DNA of 64,000 nucleotides from an uncultured Prochlorococcus sp. (GTDB lineage Bacteria > Cyanobacteriota > Cyanobacteriia > PCC-6307 > Cyanobiaceae). The stretch lies in contig CACNJU010000003.1 in NCBI GenBank assembly GCA_902620895.1, forward strand, positions 1 through 64,000, written 5' to 3'. Numbering within the stretch: the first letter of the stretch is position 1; each line of letters starts with the position of its first letter. Both the position numbers and the translations under genes were made by a program. Below, piece by piece: positions 27,439 to 37,675 of this stretch. A model generated the notes under the pieces. It worked only from the letters and a program-made list of their open reading frames with translations, searched no databases and was not told the DNA's origin.

Positions 27439-29544
27439 TCACAACCCGCTAACAAAATCAACCAATTTCCATGATTTATTTGAAAAACCCAAAATATATT
27501 TAACCTTAAGGGGAGTCAATGATGTTTCATTAAGAAATTCTCCTGATTTCTTAACTATTCTCTCTAGATAATTCAATTCAACTAAAACAACTATCCGAGA
27601 TGAAGTTTGCGATTCCAAATCAATCTTTCGTATTTGGGAATTAATTTCTTTATAAATTCCCTTCTCGATATCATTCTGTCTTTCTTCGATTGTTCGATCA
27701 ATAAGACCTTTACTAACAATTTTAGAAAGATTAATTTCACTCTTTCCTGCTAAGTAATTACTTTTACCTAAAAGCCATCCATTAATTAAATTGCTTATAT
27801 CTTCTAAAGAAGGTGAAGGGATATTAAGTTCTTTTAATTCGGAGGGAATAATTGAAGAAGATTTCTCACTAATAGAATTCAATGTGCTTGAAGAATTTTT
27901 TTTTATTTCTTGAATAATATCTATCTCACTAATCTTTTGATTTTTATCTATGGCAATTAAAGGTTTTTCAGCAGTAACTTCGTCCTGAATTGATTTTTTT
28001 AAACTATTTCTTAAAAATCCAATACCAATACCAAATGCAAATAAAATCAAAAAAGCATAAGTATAAATTAAATAAGGTGACCGATTAATAATCTCCTTAT
28101 CCTTCAAGAATTCCCCAAAACTAAACTTTAATTCGGCAATTTTTTCAATTAAAAAATTATAAAACTCTATTGGTTTTTTCTTAAAGTAATCCTCATTGAA
28201 CTCATTTTCTTTGATCTCAACCTTTTCATAATCTTGTTTTATCCCACCAGGCCAAGGTAGTCTCCTCTCATCCATATTACCTAGTAAATTATTAAAGTCT
28301 TCAGGAGTTTTTGTGGAGGATTCCTTCTCAATCTGTTGGTTCTGAAGATTTGACCTAATTGAAATTTTATTTGATTTCTTTTCTAATTTTTCAATAAATT
28401 CTTGAATTTCTCTATCTTCAAACCAAGAATCTAAATCCACCTCTTGTGAGTCGATATCTCTGTACCCAACTAAAACATCATTCTCTAACCAATTTTTACA
28501 GAAAATACATATCGCTTCTAACTTATTTCCGGGATAACTATTAAGCCAATCTCGTAAATTTTCATCAGAACTACTTGAAAACCTTGCAGATGCCTGGTCA
28601 ATATCAGCTAAAAGCAAATCCAAACAACCAACTAGAGGCATTGAATCGAGACCTGATAAATTTAGTTTCTTTAAAATTCTCCTCGCTTCAAATAATTTTT
28701 CTGGCTTTCTTCTCGAGAAACCAATAGCTGTTAATGATAGAAAAGCTAAAAATCCTGCTTCTAATGATCCTCTTTTTTGTAATTCAAGAAACAAATCAAT
28801 CTGTTCTTGAACTGTCAAAAATGGCTTAATTTGTTGAAAAAAAGCTTCAAATTCTTGCTGATTTAAATAATCTTTATATTCAGATTTATTATTACCTTCC
28901 AACCCTCCTCTCTTTGTGATTAAATTTTCCAACATACTTAAGCCTTTTTTATGAGACTCTTGATCATTTAAATCCCTACTAAGAAGATCTAGAATTCTGT
29001 AAGGAAGCAAAGAAACCAAGTCTTCTTCAAGTTCTTTTCTTATATTTCCTAGCTTTCCCATTCTTTGTAGAAGTTGTATACCTTCCTGTAAAAAGTCTGC
29101 CGCGTTCGAATAAGATCTAAGCTGTTGTTCTTGAATTGCTGAATCTCTAGCTGTTAATGCAGCCAATAATGTTAAATCAGCTTCTCTACTACTTCCTAAA
29201 GCTGGAGTTTGTGGGGGTTGCAATGCTTTTCTCGTGATTTTAAAAGCTTCTTTTGGTGAACCCGATTCCCAAAGAAGTATTAAACCTGCTATTTCTCTAT
29301 TTGAGGAGAACTCCAGTCCTGATATCCCATTTAATAATAAATTTTCGTAATCTCTTCTACTTTCTGGATCTGTAAGTAAATCAGCAGTGAGGCGAAGCAA
29401 CTCAGATCTTTGGGTTAAAACTTCATAAGTAAAACCTTCATTAGGTGTTTTATCTAACCGCAATTGAAACGCTCTTAGTATTTCCTCAGATGTTGCAGAG
29501 GGGCTTACGCCAATTAAACGAAAATGGTCTAAAGGAAGTTCCAA
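27439..29544 (-). CDS. ftn2: Cell division protein ZipN/Ftn2 (ARC6-like)
   Basis: Cyanobacterial divisome scaffold that tethers FtsZ to the membrane. A J-domain-like start (LDHFRLIGVSPSATSEEILRAFQ, seen as GVSPSATSEEILRAF at about 13-27) leads a long cytoplasmic helical region. One membrane helix (about YTYAFLILFAFGIGIGFL) lies near 490-510, and a C-terminal domain has INGWLLGKSNYLAGK, which resembles the IMS/DUF4101 fold. The 701 residues are normal for the family. ftsZ and ftsQ are at 52-54 kb. Confidence 0.9.
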   Translation of the reverse strand: MELPLDHFRLIGVSPSATSEEILRAFQLRLDKTPNEGFTYEVLTQRSELLRLTADLLTDPESRRDYENLLLNGISGLEFSSNREIAGLILLWESGSPKEAFKITRKALQPPQTPALGSSREADLTLLAALTARDSAIQEQQLRSYSNAADFLQEGIQLLQRMGKLGNIRKELEEDLVSLLPYRILDLLSRDLNDQESHKKGLSMLENLITKRGGLEGNNKSEYKDYLNQQEFEAFFQQIKPFLTVQEQIDLFLELQKRGSLEAGFLAFLSLTAIGFSRRKPEKLFEARRILKKLNLSGLDSMPLVGCLDLLLADIDQASARFSSSSDENLRDWLNSYPGNKLEAICIFCKNWLENDVLVGYRDIDSQEVDLDSWFEDREIQEFIEKLEKKSNKISIRSNLQNQQIEKESSTKTPEDFNNLLGNMDERRLPWPGGIKQDYEKVEIKENEFNEDYFKKKPIEFYNFLIEKIAELKFSFGEFLKDKEIINRSPYLIYTYAFLILFAFGIGIGFLRNSLKKSIQDEVTAEKPLIAIDKNQKISEIDIIQEIKKNSSSTLNSISEKSSSIIPSELKELNIPSPSLEDISNLINGWLLGKSNYLAGKSEINLSKIVSKGLIDRTIEERQNDIEKGIYKEINSQIRKIDLESQTSSRIVVLVELNYLERIVKKSGEFLNETSLTPLKVKYILGFSNKSWKLVDFVSGL

Positions 29545-29657
29545 ACAAATATCCTATTGAAAATTCTTAGACAAATTTTATCAAGTTAAAAATTTTTTTC
29601 ACAAGGTCTTACAGAGTTATTAAAAAAAATAATGAAAATCGCCCCTCACGCCTTAGA

Positions 29658-30731
29658 ATGTTAACAAATCAAAACTTCATTAAGGTATTTTTCTTGGAAA
29701 CACACGTAGAGAGAATCTCAAATCTTCAAGACATAAAAAAAGCCGAATTAGACCGAGAAACCGGATTATTTCTTTATGAAGACATGACGCTTGGTCGTAG
29801 GTTCGAAGATAAGTGTGCAGAAATGTATTACAGGGGAAAAATGTTTGGGTTCGTTCATTTATATAACGGTCAAGAGGCTATAAGCACGGGAGTAATTGGC
29901 GCTATGAAGAAGAAACATGATTGGTTTTGTAGTACATATCGCGACCATGTTCATGCACTAAGTGCAGGTGTTCCCTCATTTGAAGTAATGAGTGAACTGT
30001 TTGGTAAAGCTACAGGTTGCAGCAAAGGCCGAGGTGGTTCCATGCATTTATTTTCAAGAGAACATCACTTACTCGGAGGATATGCATTTATTGGAGAGGG
30101 AATTCCAGTTGCCTTAGGAGCAGCCTTTTCAAGTAAATACAAAAAGGATGTTGTTGGTAATAGTAATAGTGATGCTGTAACTGCAGCATTCTTTGGGGAT
30201 GGGACTTGCAATAATGGGCAGTTTTTTGAGTGTCTAAATATGGCCCAGCTATGGAAATTACCCATAATTTTTGTTGTTGAAAATAATAAATGGGCTATTG
30301 GTATGGCTCACGACAGAGCTACTAGCAATCCTGAAATCTGGAGAAAAGCGTCTGCTTTTGGTATGCACGGAGAGGAAGTTGATGGGATGGATGTATTAGC
30401 AGTAAGAGGTGCAGCGCAAAGAGCAATCGAACGTGCTAGAGCAGGAGAAGGACCTACACTTTTAGAATGCTTGACTTATAGATACAGAGGGCATTCCCTC
30501 GCCGATCCAGATGAATTAAGGTCTGAACAAGAGAAGGAATTTTGGGGAAAAAGAGATCCTATTAAGAAATTAGCCCAAGAAATTATTGATGGTAAATTCG
30601 CGACTGAAGATGAGTTAAAAATTATTGAAAAGAAAATTGATACAGAGATATCGGAGTCAGTTAAAAATGCTATTGAAGCACCCGAACCTCCTTCTGAAGA
30701 ATTAACTAAATATATTTGGGCAGAAGAATAG
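29658..30731 (+). CDS. pdhA: Pyruvate dehydrogenase E1 component alpha subunit
   Basis: Thiamine-diphosphate subunit that decarboxylates pyruvate for acetyl-CoA. The TPP motif runs from GDG (180-182) to NN (209-210), with [23 protein letters not shown] and [12 protein letters not shown] also typical. Two starts are possible: the ATG at 29658, or a TTG at 29694 giving [10 protein letters not shown], which looks closer to the family start. The E1 beta subunit is not here; lpdA (E3) is at 39.3 kb. It is convergent with the sigma factor gene, one base apart. Confidence 0.95.
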   Translation: MLTNQNFIKVFFLETHVERISNLQDIKKAELDRETGLFLYEDMTLGRRFEDKCAEMYYRGKMFGFVHLYNGQEAISTGVIGAMKKKHDWFCSTYRDHVHALSAGVPSFEVMSELFGKATGCSKGRGGSMHLFSREHHLLGGYAFIGEGIPVALGAAFSSKYKKDVVGNSNSDAVTAAFFGDGTCNNGQFFECLNMAQLWKLPIIFVVENNKWAIGMAHDRATSNPEIWRKASAFGMHGEEVDGMDVLAVRGAAQRAIERARAGEGPTLLECLTYRYRGHSLADPDELRSEQEKEFWGKRDPIKKLAQEIIDGKFATEDELKIIEKKIDTEISESVKNAIEAPEPPSEELTKYIWAEE

Positions 30732-30732
30732 A

Positions 30733-31689
30733 TTAAATACCACTAGGTAATTTTCTAGTTAAATTTCTCAATTTTCTTAATGCCTTAAGCTCAACTTGTC
30801 TTACTCTTTCTCTAGAAACTTCTAATAACCTTCCAATTTCAGCAAGCGTATGTCTCTCATTCGCATCAAGTCCAAATCTTAATTTGAGTACATGTTGTTC
30901 TTGCTCGCTTAAATGACTTAACCATTTCCCTAGTTGCTCTTGGTGCATTTTTTGTTCAACTTGATCTAAAGGTTCTTCATTATTACTATCTGCGATCAAA
31001 TCTCCTAGAAAACTCCTTCCATCATCACCATTTACTGGAGCATCTAAACTACTTGTAGATAAGGCTTGTCTTAAGACAGAGTCCAATTCTTCAACATCAA
31101 TTTCCATCGCCTCTGCAATTTCTATTCTGCTTGGCATAGCGCCGAGTTTATGAGCCAAATCTCTACTAACTTTTCTAATAGATGCTAACCTTTCACTTAA
31201 ATGAACAGGTAAACGGATTGTTCTTGATTGACATGCAATTGCTCTTGTCATACTTTGTCTAATCCACCAAAAAGCATAAGTAGAAAACTTATATCCCCTT
31301 GTCGGATCAAATTTTTCAACAGCCCTCTCCAAACCAAGAGAACCTTCTTGTACTAAGTCAAGTAATTCCAATCCTTTACCTTGATATTTTTTTGCCACAC
31401 TGACAACTAATCTTAAATTAGCCTTCATCATTCTTTCTTTAGCTCTTCGTCCAATTTTTATAGTTCTTTTTTGCTGAGTTGTAAAATCATTAATCTTTTC
31501 ATTTAATTGTCCATCTTCTGTAAGTACCATCATCTTCTGGACCTGATTACCCAATTCAATCTCTTCGGCAGGTGTTAATAGGGGAACTCTACCAATATTC
31601 TGCAAATACCAACTTATTGGATCATTACTCCTCCTTTTAGGTTGTTCTGATTGGGTTGGTAATGATGAGAGCATTTTTTGACCTGACAA
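30733..31689 (-). CDS. Group 2 sigma-70 factor
   Basis: Sigma factor of the non-essential RpoD-related type. It has region 1.2 (DPISWYLQNIGRVPLLT), region 2 with SVAKKYQGKGLELLDLVQEG and TYAFWWIRQSMTRAI, region 3, and region 4.2 with the helix-turn-helix TLAEIGRLLEVSRERVRQVE. At 318 residues it lacks the long region 1.1 and non-conserved insert of the primary sigma. In cyanobacteria such factors adjust expression to light, nutrients or stress; which one this is (SigB/C/D/E) is not clear. The 124-base upstream space would hold its promoter. Confidence 0.93.
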   Translation of the reverse strand: MSGQKMLSSLPTQSEQPKRRSNDPISWYLQNIGRVPLLTPAEEIELGNQVQKMMVLTEDGQLNEKINDFTTQQKRTIKIGRRAKERMMKANLRLVVSVAKKYQGKGLELLDLVQEGSLGLERAVEKFDPTRGYKFSTYAFWWIRQSMTRAIACQSRTIRLPVHLSERLASIRKVSRDLAHKLGAMPSRIEIAEAMEIDVEELDSVLRQALSTSSLDAPVNGDDGRSFLGDLIADSNNEEPLDQVEQKMHQEQLGKWLSHLSEQEQHVLKLRFGLDANERHTLAEIGRLLEVSRERVRQVELKALRKLRNLTRKLPSGI

Positions 31690-31813
31690 GGTAGTAAAAC
31701 TCTCCTACACTTTTAAAGAAATGGCCAAATATTTAATGCGCGCTTCAGATTTCAAGTAATATTTGTACACTTATGTGTTTAAAACATTAAATAACTCTCT
31801 TAAATTGTCTCTT

Positions 31814-33379
31814 TCAAGATATTTGTCTCGTTTTTATTTTTCTCATTAATTTTGTCAGTTCGTCACCAATAGCAGAAGCATTTGACCCACTTTTGCACTT
31901 CGACGCAGCAAATGAATGCAAAAGTACATATTTAGCAAAAAAAACTGTTGATATATTTCTACACAAGGTTAAATCAATCGCTGAACTACCAGCTACAAAA
32001 CCAGATAAAAGATCACCCAATCCAGCTCGAGCTGTCTGAGAATCAGTTCCAAAAAGTTGCCATACTTTTTTATTATCAGCAACTATACTATTAGCTCCTT
32101 TTAACAAAATACTAATATTGAATTCTTTTGCCGCATCACGAGCAAGTCCAACATTGGTATTTGATTTGATATTAGGAAATAATCTTCCAAATTCTTTGCT
32201 ATGTGGTGTGATCCATGTTTTAAATTTTCTCTCTAAAAAGAAATTTGACCCCAACTTAGATTGCGAAATTCTATTAAGTGCATCTGCATCCAATACCAAT
32301 AATCCTCTATAACTCAAAAAATATTCTTCTGATTTTTGCCAATCATCATTATCAATTCCTATTCCTGGACCGACAGCTACTGAATCAAATGCACTTAAAT
32401 CAATATTTTTTAATGCACCAAATAAAGATGCATTTCCATTTTGATTAGATTGCATAGTTTCTTTTAAAACTATTTCTGGAGCAACTTGCCAAATAGATTC
32501 AGCAACTAACTCGGGCAGGACAGCCGAGACATAGCCTACTCCACTTGATAAGGCACCTTTTAATGCCAAGTATGCAGCTCCAGGATATTTCTCGCTTCCT
32601 GCTATTAATAATGTTCTACCTCTTTTATATTTGTTAGAATTTTTTGGTAAAGCAGGTAAGTCAATATTTTTTAAATCTTTGTAAGTAACATTAAAGACTT
32701 TTTTTTCAATATTAAGTAACTTGCAAATCGGCACCCCAATATCAATATGGTGCAATTCTCCAATAAAAGGCAAAGCAGAATCTTGCATCAACCCAATCTT
32801 ATGAAGAGCAATAGCCAAGGTATAGTCTGCCTTTACTGCGTTATCTAAAAAAGGCTCTCCTTTATCAGGACATAATCCTGTTGGAATATCAATACTTATT
32901 ACCTTGCCATATTTGTTATGAAATTTTTGATTAAAAAGTTTAATTAACTCATTATCAACTTTTCTTGTTTGATTATTACCAAAAATTGCATCAATCCAGA
33001 GTTCTTTTCCATTTGCATCAGGGGGTGCTACTAATTTTGTAACCCCAATAGATGTAAGATAATTGAGGTGGTTATTAGTTAATGTTTTTTTTATTAGAAA
33101 TGGGCACCATATCTGAACATAAAACCCTTTCAAAAAAAGCTCTCTAGCTATTACTGCTCCATCCCCGCCATTATGCCCAGGACCTATAAAAACAGTTATT
33201 CCATGCTTGAGAAGAGGTTTCTTCTTTAAGAGCCATCTACTGATTTTGATACCGGCTTTTTCCATCAATGCTTCTTTTGGCATTCCATCAGAAAACATTT
33301 CTTTCTCTAATATCAACATTTGCTTTGAATCAACAATTAAATGTTTAGAGTCAATTGTTGGCCATACAATTTCGTTCAT
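31814..33379 (-). CDS. nnr: Bifunctional NAD(P)H-hydrate epimerase/dehydratase
   Basis: Repairs hydrated NADH and NADPH. The N-terminal YjeF_N epimerase (about 1-225) has FIGPGHNGGDGAVIAREL and DAIFG. The C-terminal ribokinase-like ADP/ATP-dependent dehydratase (about 235-515) has LIAGSEKYPGAAYLALKG, GPGIGI, LDADALN, TPHSKEFGRL and ARAGLGDLLSG; the last is usually AGTGDVL, so one residue differs from the common form. The 521 residues match the fused enzyme. It is divergent from mnmA, 46 bases away. Confidence 0.93.
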   Translation of the reverse strand: MNEIVWPTIDSKHLIVDSKQMLILEKEMFSDGMPKEALMEKAGIKISRWLLKKKPLLKHGITVFIGPGHNGGDGAVIARELFLKGFYVQIWCPFLIKKTLTNNHLNYLTSIGVTKLVAPPDANGKELWIDAIFGNNQTRKVDNELIKLFNQKFHNKYGKVISIDIPTGLCPDKGEPFLDNAVKADYTLAIALHKIGLMQDSALPFIGELHHIDIGVPICKLLNIEKKVFNVTYKDLKNIDLPALPKNSNKYKRGRTLLIAGSEKYPGAAYLALKGALSSGVGYVSAVLPELVAESIWQVAPEIVLKETMQSNQNGNASLFGALKNIDLSAFDSVAVGPGIGIDNDDWQKSEEYFLSYRGLLVLDADALNRISQSKLGSNFFLERKFKTWITPHSKEFGRLFPNIKSNTNVGLARDAAKEFNISILLKGANSIVADNKKVWQLFGTDSQTARAGLGDLLSGFVAGSSAIDLTLCRNISTVFFAKYVLLHSFAASKCKSGSNASAIGDELTKLMRKIKTRQIS

Positions 33380-33425
33380 AATGAGTACAAAGCAATTGAA
33401 GTGCTGTTCAAAAATTTAAACTTCC

Positions 33426-34583
33426 ATGTTAAAGACACAAAAGGATAAAAAATTAGAGAACTTTTTTTCTTCTAATAATAAAACTAAAAAGAAGAAAAAT
33501 ATTATTGTGGGTCTTTCTGGTGGCGTAGATAGTTCCCTTTCAGCTGCTCTTCTTGTAGAAAGAGGTTGGAATGTTGAGGGACTAACTCTTTGGCTAATGA
33601 AAGGGCAAGGCTCCTGTTGTTCCGAAGGATTAGTAGATGCTGCTGGCCTTTGTGAAGATTTAGGAATTAATCATAAAATAATAGACTCAAGAGAAATTTT
33701 CGAAAGAGAGGTAATTAAAAAAACTACTGAAAGCTATGAGAAAGGATTCACTCCACTTCCATGTTCGATGTGCAACAAGAATGTGAAGTTTGAAGAGATG
33801 CTTAATTACGCAATAAACAAAAAGGATTTTACTCATATTGCGACTGGACATTACGCAAGAATAAAAAAATCATCTTATATAAAAAAACTTGATTGCAAGA
33901 GCTTTGCGTTTAAGGACTTCCTTCTTCTCAGAGGTGCTGACGAAAACAAAGACCAAAGTTATTTTCTTTATTCTCTTTCACAAGAAGTACTAAGCAGATT
34001 AGAATTTCCTCTTGGTGAAATGAAAAAAGAAGAGACAAGAAAGGAAGCCCTGAGATTAGGCCTTAGAACTGCTCAAAAACCAGACAGTCAAGATTTATGT
34101 TTAGTTGAGCATTATGGATCAATGCAGAGATTTATCGACAAACACATTGAACCCAAAGAGGGAGAAATTGTGCATGTTAATGGAAAAGTTCTAGGAAAGC
34201 ACAATGGTATTCAGCACTTTACTGTAGGTCAAAGAAAAGGTTTGGGCATCGCTTGGCCAGAACCGTTATATGTAAAAAGTTTAGACAGGGTAAAAAACAT
34301 AGTTTATGTAGCAGATAAAAGTAATCTGTTTAATAGAGAAGCAATAATTAGAGAGGTTAACTGGGTTTCAATCGAAGAACCTAAACAAGAGGTAGAAGTA
34401 GAAGCACAAATTAGATATAGAAGTCATCCAGTAAGAGGAACTTTAGTACCTTTAAAAAAGGTAGATAATCTAACTACAACATTTAAATTAATTTTTGAAG
34501 AAAGTCAAAGTTCGGTAACGCCCGGACAAGCTGCAGTTTTTTATAAAGGAGAAATTTTATTGGGTGGTGGATTAATTAGTTAA
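33426..34583 (+). CDS. mnmA: tRNA-specific 2-thiouridylase MnmA
   Basis: Thiolates U34 of tRNA-Lys, -Glu and -Gln. The ATP pyrophosphatase loop SGGVDSS is at residues 31-37, the catalytic cysteines appear in [11 protein letters not shown] and DSQDLCLV, and [14 protein letters not shown] and [16 protein letters not shown] complete the family pattern. The 385 residues are slightly long because of ~25 extra N-terminal lysine-rich residues before the core. It overlaps the convergent lnt gene by 8 bases. Confidence 0.95.
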   Translation: MLKTQKDKKLENFFSSNNKTKKKKNIIVGLSGGVDSSLSAALLVERGWNVEGLTLWLMKGQGSCCSEGLVDAAGLCEDLGINHKIIDSREIFEREVIKKTTESYEKGFTPLPCSMCNKNVKFEEMLNYAINKKDFTHIATGHYARIKKSSYIKKLDCKSFAFKDFLLLRGADENKDQSYFLYSLSQEVLSRLEFPLGEMKKEETRKEALRLGLRTAQKPDSQDLCLVEHYGSMQRFIDKHIEPKEGEIVHVNGKVLGKHNGIQHFTVGQRKGLGIAWPEPLYVKSLDRVKNIVYVADKSNLFNREAIIREVNWVSIEEPKQEVEVEAQIRYRSHPVRGTLVPLKKVDNLTTTFKLIFEESQSSVTPGQAAVFYKGEILLGGGLIS

Positions 34584-36063
34584 TTTTCCAAAAGAAATTT
34601 AATCCCATAAATAATATAAACAAAAACAAAATGGGTTGATCTCCAAATTTTGTATAGAAAGTCTTTTCGGATGAAAAATTAGGGAACACTATTTCATTTT
34701 GCTCAACATCATAATCTAAAAGTTTAATTATTTTTCCATCATCTTGAACTAAGCCCGAAGGGCCAGTATTTGATACAAGTAAATTATTTTTCTTATTTTC
34801 AATACTTCTCAATCTTGCCAAAGACAGGAATTGATTATAAAGCTTAGTTGGATAGGGATCTAAATTTGCTGCAGTTATTATTAGTTTTGCACCACTATTA
34901 ATAGCCTTTCTTATTTTCAATCCATCACTAATTTCATAACAAATAGCCACTGCTAGAGGTTGTGTAAATTTAGGATCAAAAAATCTTGAATCAGAGCCTG
35001 GTTGAATTCCTCCTACTGCAGATAATCCTCTTGAAAAAATATCTAGAAATCTAGGTATTTTTTCACCTATTGGAACAAGTCTATTTTTATCTATAAATGA
35101 GGTAAAAGATTTATCTCCAATTTGAAATCCGAGTAAAGAACTTCTTAACTCATTATTTGAATTTCTGAACCCTCCTGACAAGGTATTAACCTTAATGCCT
35201 TTAGAAAAATAAAAATTATTAGATAGCGTTCCTTCAGGAGCAACAAGAAGTTTCACTTTGTTTGATAAAGCATATTTTTGAGCGATAGATAGCTTTTCTT
35301 CAATAAATTCATCATTTATTTTTAATTTTTCTCTTGTTGGTATATTTGTTTGCCAAATAGCTACCGGATATTCATAATTTCTTTTTATTGGAGTTGTTAA
35401 ACCTCCAAATAAATGTAAGAAAATAAGAACCAAAAGTCCTAAAAGAAATATTTTTTTAAAGTAAAGTTTTCTTTCCCATCTACCTTGAATATAAAAAATC
35501 CAAAATCCAATCAATATTTGTAATACGCATAAACCACTTGCACCAATCCATCTTGCTAAACCAGCAAGATAAATATCACCTGGGATAAGACTCTCTCCTA
35601 AACCTATCCAAAAAAAAGGTGTTTGAGAAAGTATCAATTCACTAATACCCCAAGTCAAAGATAAAAAAAATACTTTTACTATTAAAGATAATATTTTCAT
35701 TTTGAAAACATCCTCTTTCCAGAGAATAATTTCAACTAACAATCCCCATAAATAAACTAATATCCCACCCAAAAAAGCGCAAAATAATAATATTAAAATG
35801 GCAATAATTAAACTTTTAATCCATGAAAACCCAAGCCATGTCAATGGATGAAGATCATAAAGCCAAGAATGACTTATCAAGATAAAGAAAAAACCCCAAC
35901 AAAAATTTGCTATTCTCCTTGCACTTCCCTTCCATAAAATAAATAATGATATCGGCATAAAAACCAGCCAAAAATGAGTTGAAACTGAAATTCCTCCTAA
36001 AATCCCTCCTAAACAAGGATAAAAATATTGTTTTAGACTTTTAATTTGAGTTGGGATTAACAA
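34576..36063 (-). CDS. lnt: Apolipoprotein N-acyltransferase
   Basis: Adds the third acyl chain to the N-terminal Cys of lipoproteins. The first ~230 residues hold about seven membrane helices; the rest is a nitrilase domain facing the periplasm with the Glu-Lys-Cys triad visible as [20 protein letters not shown] and [11 protein letters not shown]. The 495-residue length is usual. The start is a TTG ([12 protein letters not shown]). It is convergent with mnmA (8-base overlap) and divergent from the PPIase gene. Confidence 0.92.
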   Translation of the reverse strand: MLIPTQIKSLKQYFYPCLGGILGGISVSTHFWLVFMPISLFILWKGSARRIANFCWGFFFILISHSWLYDLHPLTWLGFSWIKSLIIAILILLFCAFLGGILVYLWGLLVEIILWKEDVFKMKILSLIVKVFFLSLTWGISELILSQTPFFWIGLGESLIPGDIYLAGLARWIGASGLCVLQILIGFWIFYIQGRWERKLYFKKIFLLGLLVLIFLHLFGGLTTPIKRNYEYPVAIWQTNIPTREKLKINDEFIEEKLSIAQKYALSNKVKLLVAPEGTLSNNFYFSKGIKVNTLSGGFRNSNNELRSSLLGFQIGDKSFTSFIDKNRLVPIGEKIPRFLDIFSRGLSAVGGIQPGSDSRFFDPKFTQPLAVAICYEISDGLKIRKAINSGAKLIITAANLDPYPTKLYNQFLSLARLRSIENKKNNLLVSNTGPSGLVQDDGKIIKLLDYDVEQNEIVFPNFSSEKTFYTKFGDQPILFLFILFMGLNFFWKIN

Positions 36064-36149
36064 TCTAAAATTACGAAATTAAATTTATAATCACTCATTT
36101 ATTGTACCTTTATTCTGTAGACTAAGTTTTAGTAACTTTCAAAATTTAA

Positions 36150-36722
36150 GTGAAAGAAGTCTTTATTAGTTTTGCAATTTTTGTTTTTTGTGTTTCATTA
36201 ACTCTTTTCAGTCAATTTAATTCACCTCAAGCTGTTAATGCTGCTCAATCAGAATCTCAGTCAGTTCAAGGAACACCTGTTGCAAAATCATCAAATGTCT
36301 CAAATAATAATTTATTTGAACTAGACCCATCAGATCCAAATCCTATACTTTTCGCTATGGCAGAAGAAACACCATCAGACAACAATTCAAGGACTACAGA
36401 AAGTGGTCTAATTATTGCAGATATCGTAAACGGGGAAGGAGATGAGGCCAGTGCTGGGCAAACAGTCACTGTAAATTACACAGGAACACTAGAAGACGGG
36501 ACACAATTTGATACCAGTATCGGCAGAGCTCCATTCAGCTTTCCTTTGGGTGCTGGACGAGTAATAAAAGGTTGGGACGAAGGTGTAGCAGGCATGAAAG
36601 TTGGAGGCAAAAGAAAATTAACAATACCCCCGGAACTTGGATACGGATCAAGAGGAGCTGGAAATGTAATACCAGCTAATGCGACTTTAATTTTTGAAGT
36701 TGAATTATTAAAAGTCAATTAA
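36150..36722 (+). CDS. FKBP-type peptidyl-prolyl isomerase, exported
   Basis: Speeds folding around proline bonds. A hydrophobic N-terminal segment ([17 protein letters not shown]) followed by polar residues and AVNAAQ reads as a signal peptide, giving a lumenal or periplasmic enzyme. Residues ~85-190 are one FKBP domain with [45 protein letters not shown] and [11 protein letters not shown]. The start is a GTG at 36150. sodN follows 78 bases later on the same strand. Confidence 0.93.
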   Translation: MKEVFISFAIFVFCVSLTLFSQFNSPQAVNAAQSESQSVQGTPVAKSSNVSNNNLFELDPSDPNPILFAMAEETPSDNNSRTTESGLIIADIVNGEGDEASAGQTVTVNYTGTLEDGTQFDTSIGRAPFSFPLGAGRVIKGWDEGVAGMKVGGKRKLTIPPELGYGSRGAGNVIPANATLIFEVELLKVN

Positions 36723-36800
36723 ATTAAGTAAGAAAAATATCCAAGACTTTTCAATTTAGTTAATCTCCAAGTAATATATATACAACACTAAATATTTGAA

Positions 36801-37274
36801 ATGTTAAGTAAATTCATCAATTCTTTTCTAGATAAAAAATCCCCAATGACAGTCCATGCTCACTGCGATGGTCCTTGTGGTGTTTACGACCCAGCATCTA
36901 CGAGAGTCGCAGCTGAAGCAGTTTTATCAATGACAAAAAAACTTATTGCATTAGAAGCTCCTTCTAGCACTGATTCAGCAGAGTGGGCTGCATATAGTAA
37001 TACATTTTCTAGATATGTTGCAGTTAAAGAAGAGCAAGCAAAAGAAACAAAGAAAGAGATTCTAATTTTGTGGACAGATTACTTTAAACCAGTTCACTTA
37101 GAAACTTATCCAGACTTACATGAAACCATTTGGAAGGCGGCCAAATTATGCAGTGCATGCAAAGTTAATATTGACTTAGCCCAAGCTGAAGAACTAATGA
37201 GTTATGTTGAAAAGATTCACAATATTTTCTGGGCTTCAAAAGGAAGATCAGACGCTTTTGTAAAAGCTAGTTAA
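36801..37274 (+). CDS. sodN: Nickel-containing superoxide dismutase
   Basis: Dismutates superoxide with a nickel centre bound by the N-terminal hook. The hook HCDGPCGVYDP begins at H21, so a 20-residue leader must be removed to expose His as residue 1, with Cys2 and Cys6 as ligands. The remainder is the four-helix bundle, 157 residues in all. The likely processing protease (sodX) and a nickel permease lie directly downstream. In open-ocean cyanobacteria this enzyme often replaces iron superoxide dismutase. Confidence 0.96.
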   Translation: MLSKFINSFLDKKSPMTVHAHCDGPCGVYDPASTRVAAEAVLSMTKKLIALEAPSSTDSAEWAAYSNTFSRYVAVKEEQAKETKKEILILWTDYFKPVHLETYPDLHETIWKAAKLCSACKVNIDLAQAEELMSYVEKIHNIFWASKGRSDAFVKAS

Positions 37275-37306
37275 CCAGAATTATTTTCAAAAGTTTTTTT
37301 GATTCT

Positions 37307-37675
37307 ATTTTATTTTTCTTAGGTTTAAGAAAAACTGCCATTATTAGTGGCCAATCGATGCTACCTTACCTAAAAGAAGGGGATATTGTATTTTTTAAAA
37401 AATATAAAAAGGATAAATCAATATTAAAAAGTCGACAAATAGTTATTTTTAATCATCCACTTGAAAATAAAAGCCTAATAAAAAGGGTAAATACAGTAAA
37501 TCAAAACAATATTGAGGTTCTTGGTGACAATATTGAATTTAGCGAAGATAGTAAAAAATTTGGATTAATCAACAACGAAAAAATAATTGGGATTGTCACC
37601 TCTAAATTAATTATTCCTAAATTAAAAAATTTTTTAATTCAAAAAAACAGAAGCACTTCTTTGAATCCAAAATAA
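37307..37675 (+). CDS. sodX: Nickel-SOD maturation protease SodX, non-canonical start
   Basis: Signal-peptidase-like (S26) enzyme expected to cut the SodN leader. The catalytic Ser belongs to GQSMLPYLKEGD, its codon at 37355; the basic VFFKKYKK and SLIKRV supply the Lys region, and EVLGDNIEFSEDS matches the family GDNxxxSxDS end. The first ATG, at 37358, would remove the catalytic Ser. The frame is open back to 37271 but holds no ATG, GTG or TTG. I placed the start at an ATT (37307) to give a family-like N-terminus; the exact codon is a guess. The last 42 bases overlap the convergent transporter gene. Confidence 0.8.
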   Translation: MLFFLGLRKTAIISGQSMLPYLKEGDIVFFKKYKKDKSILKSRQIVIFNHPLENKSLIKRVNTVNQNNIEVLGDNIEFSEDSKKFGLINNEKIIGIVTSKLIIPKLKNFLIQKNRSTSLNPK

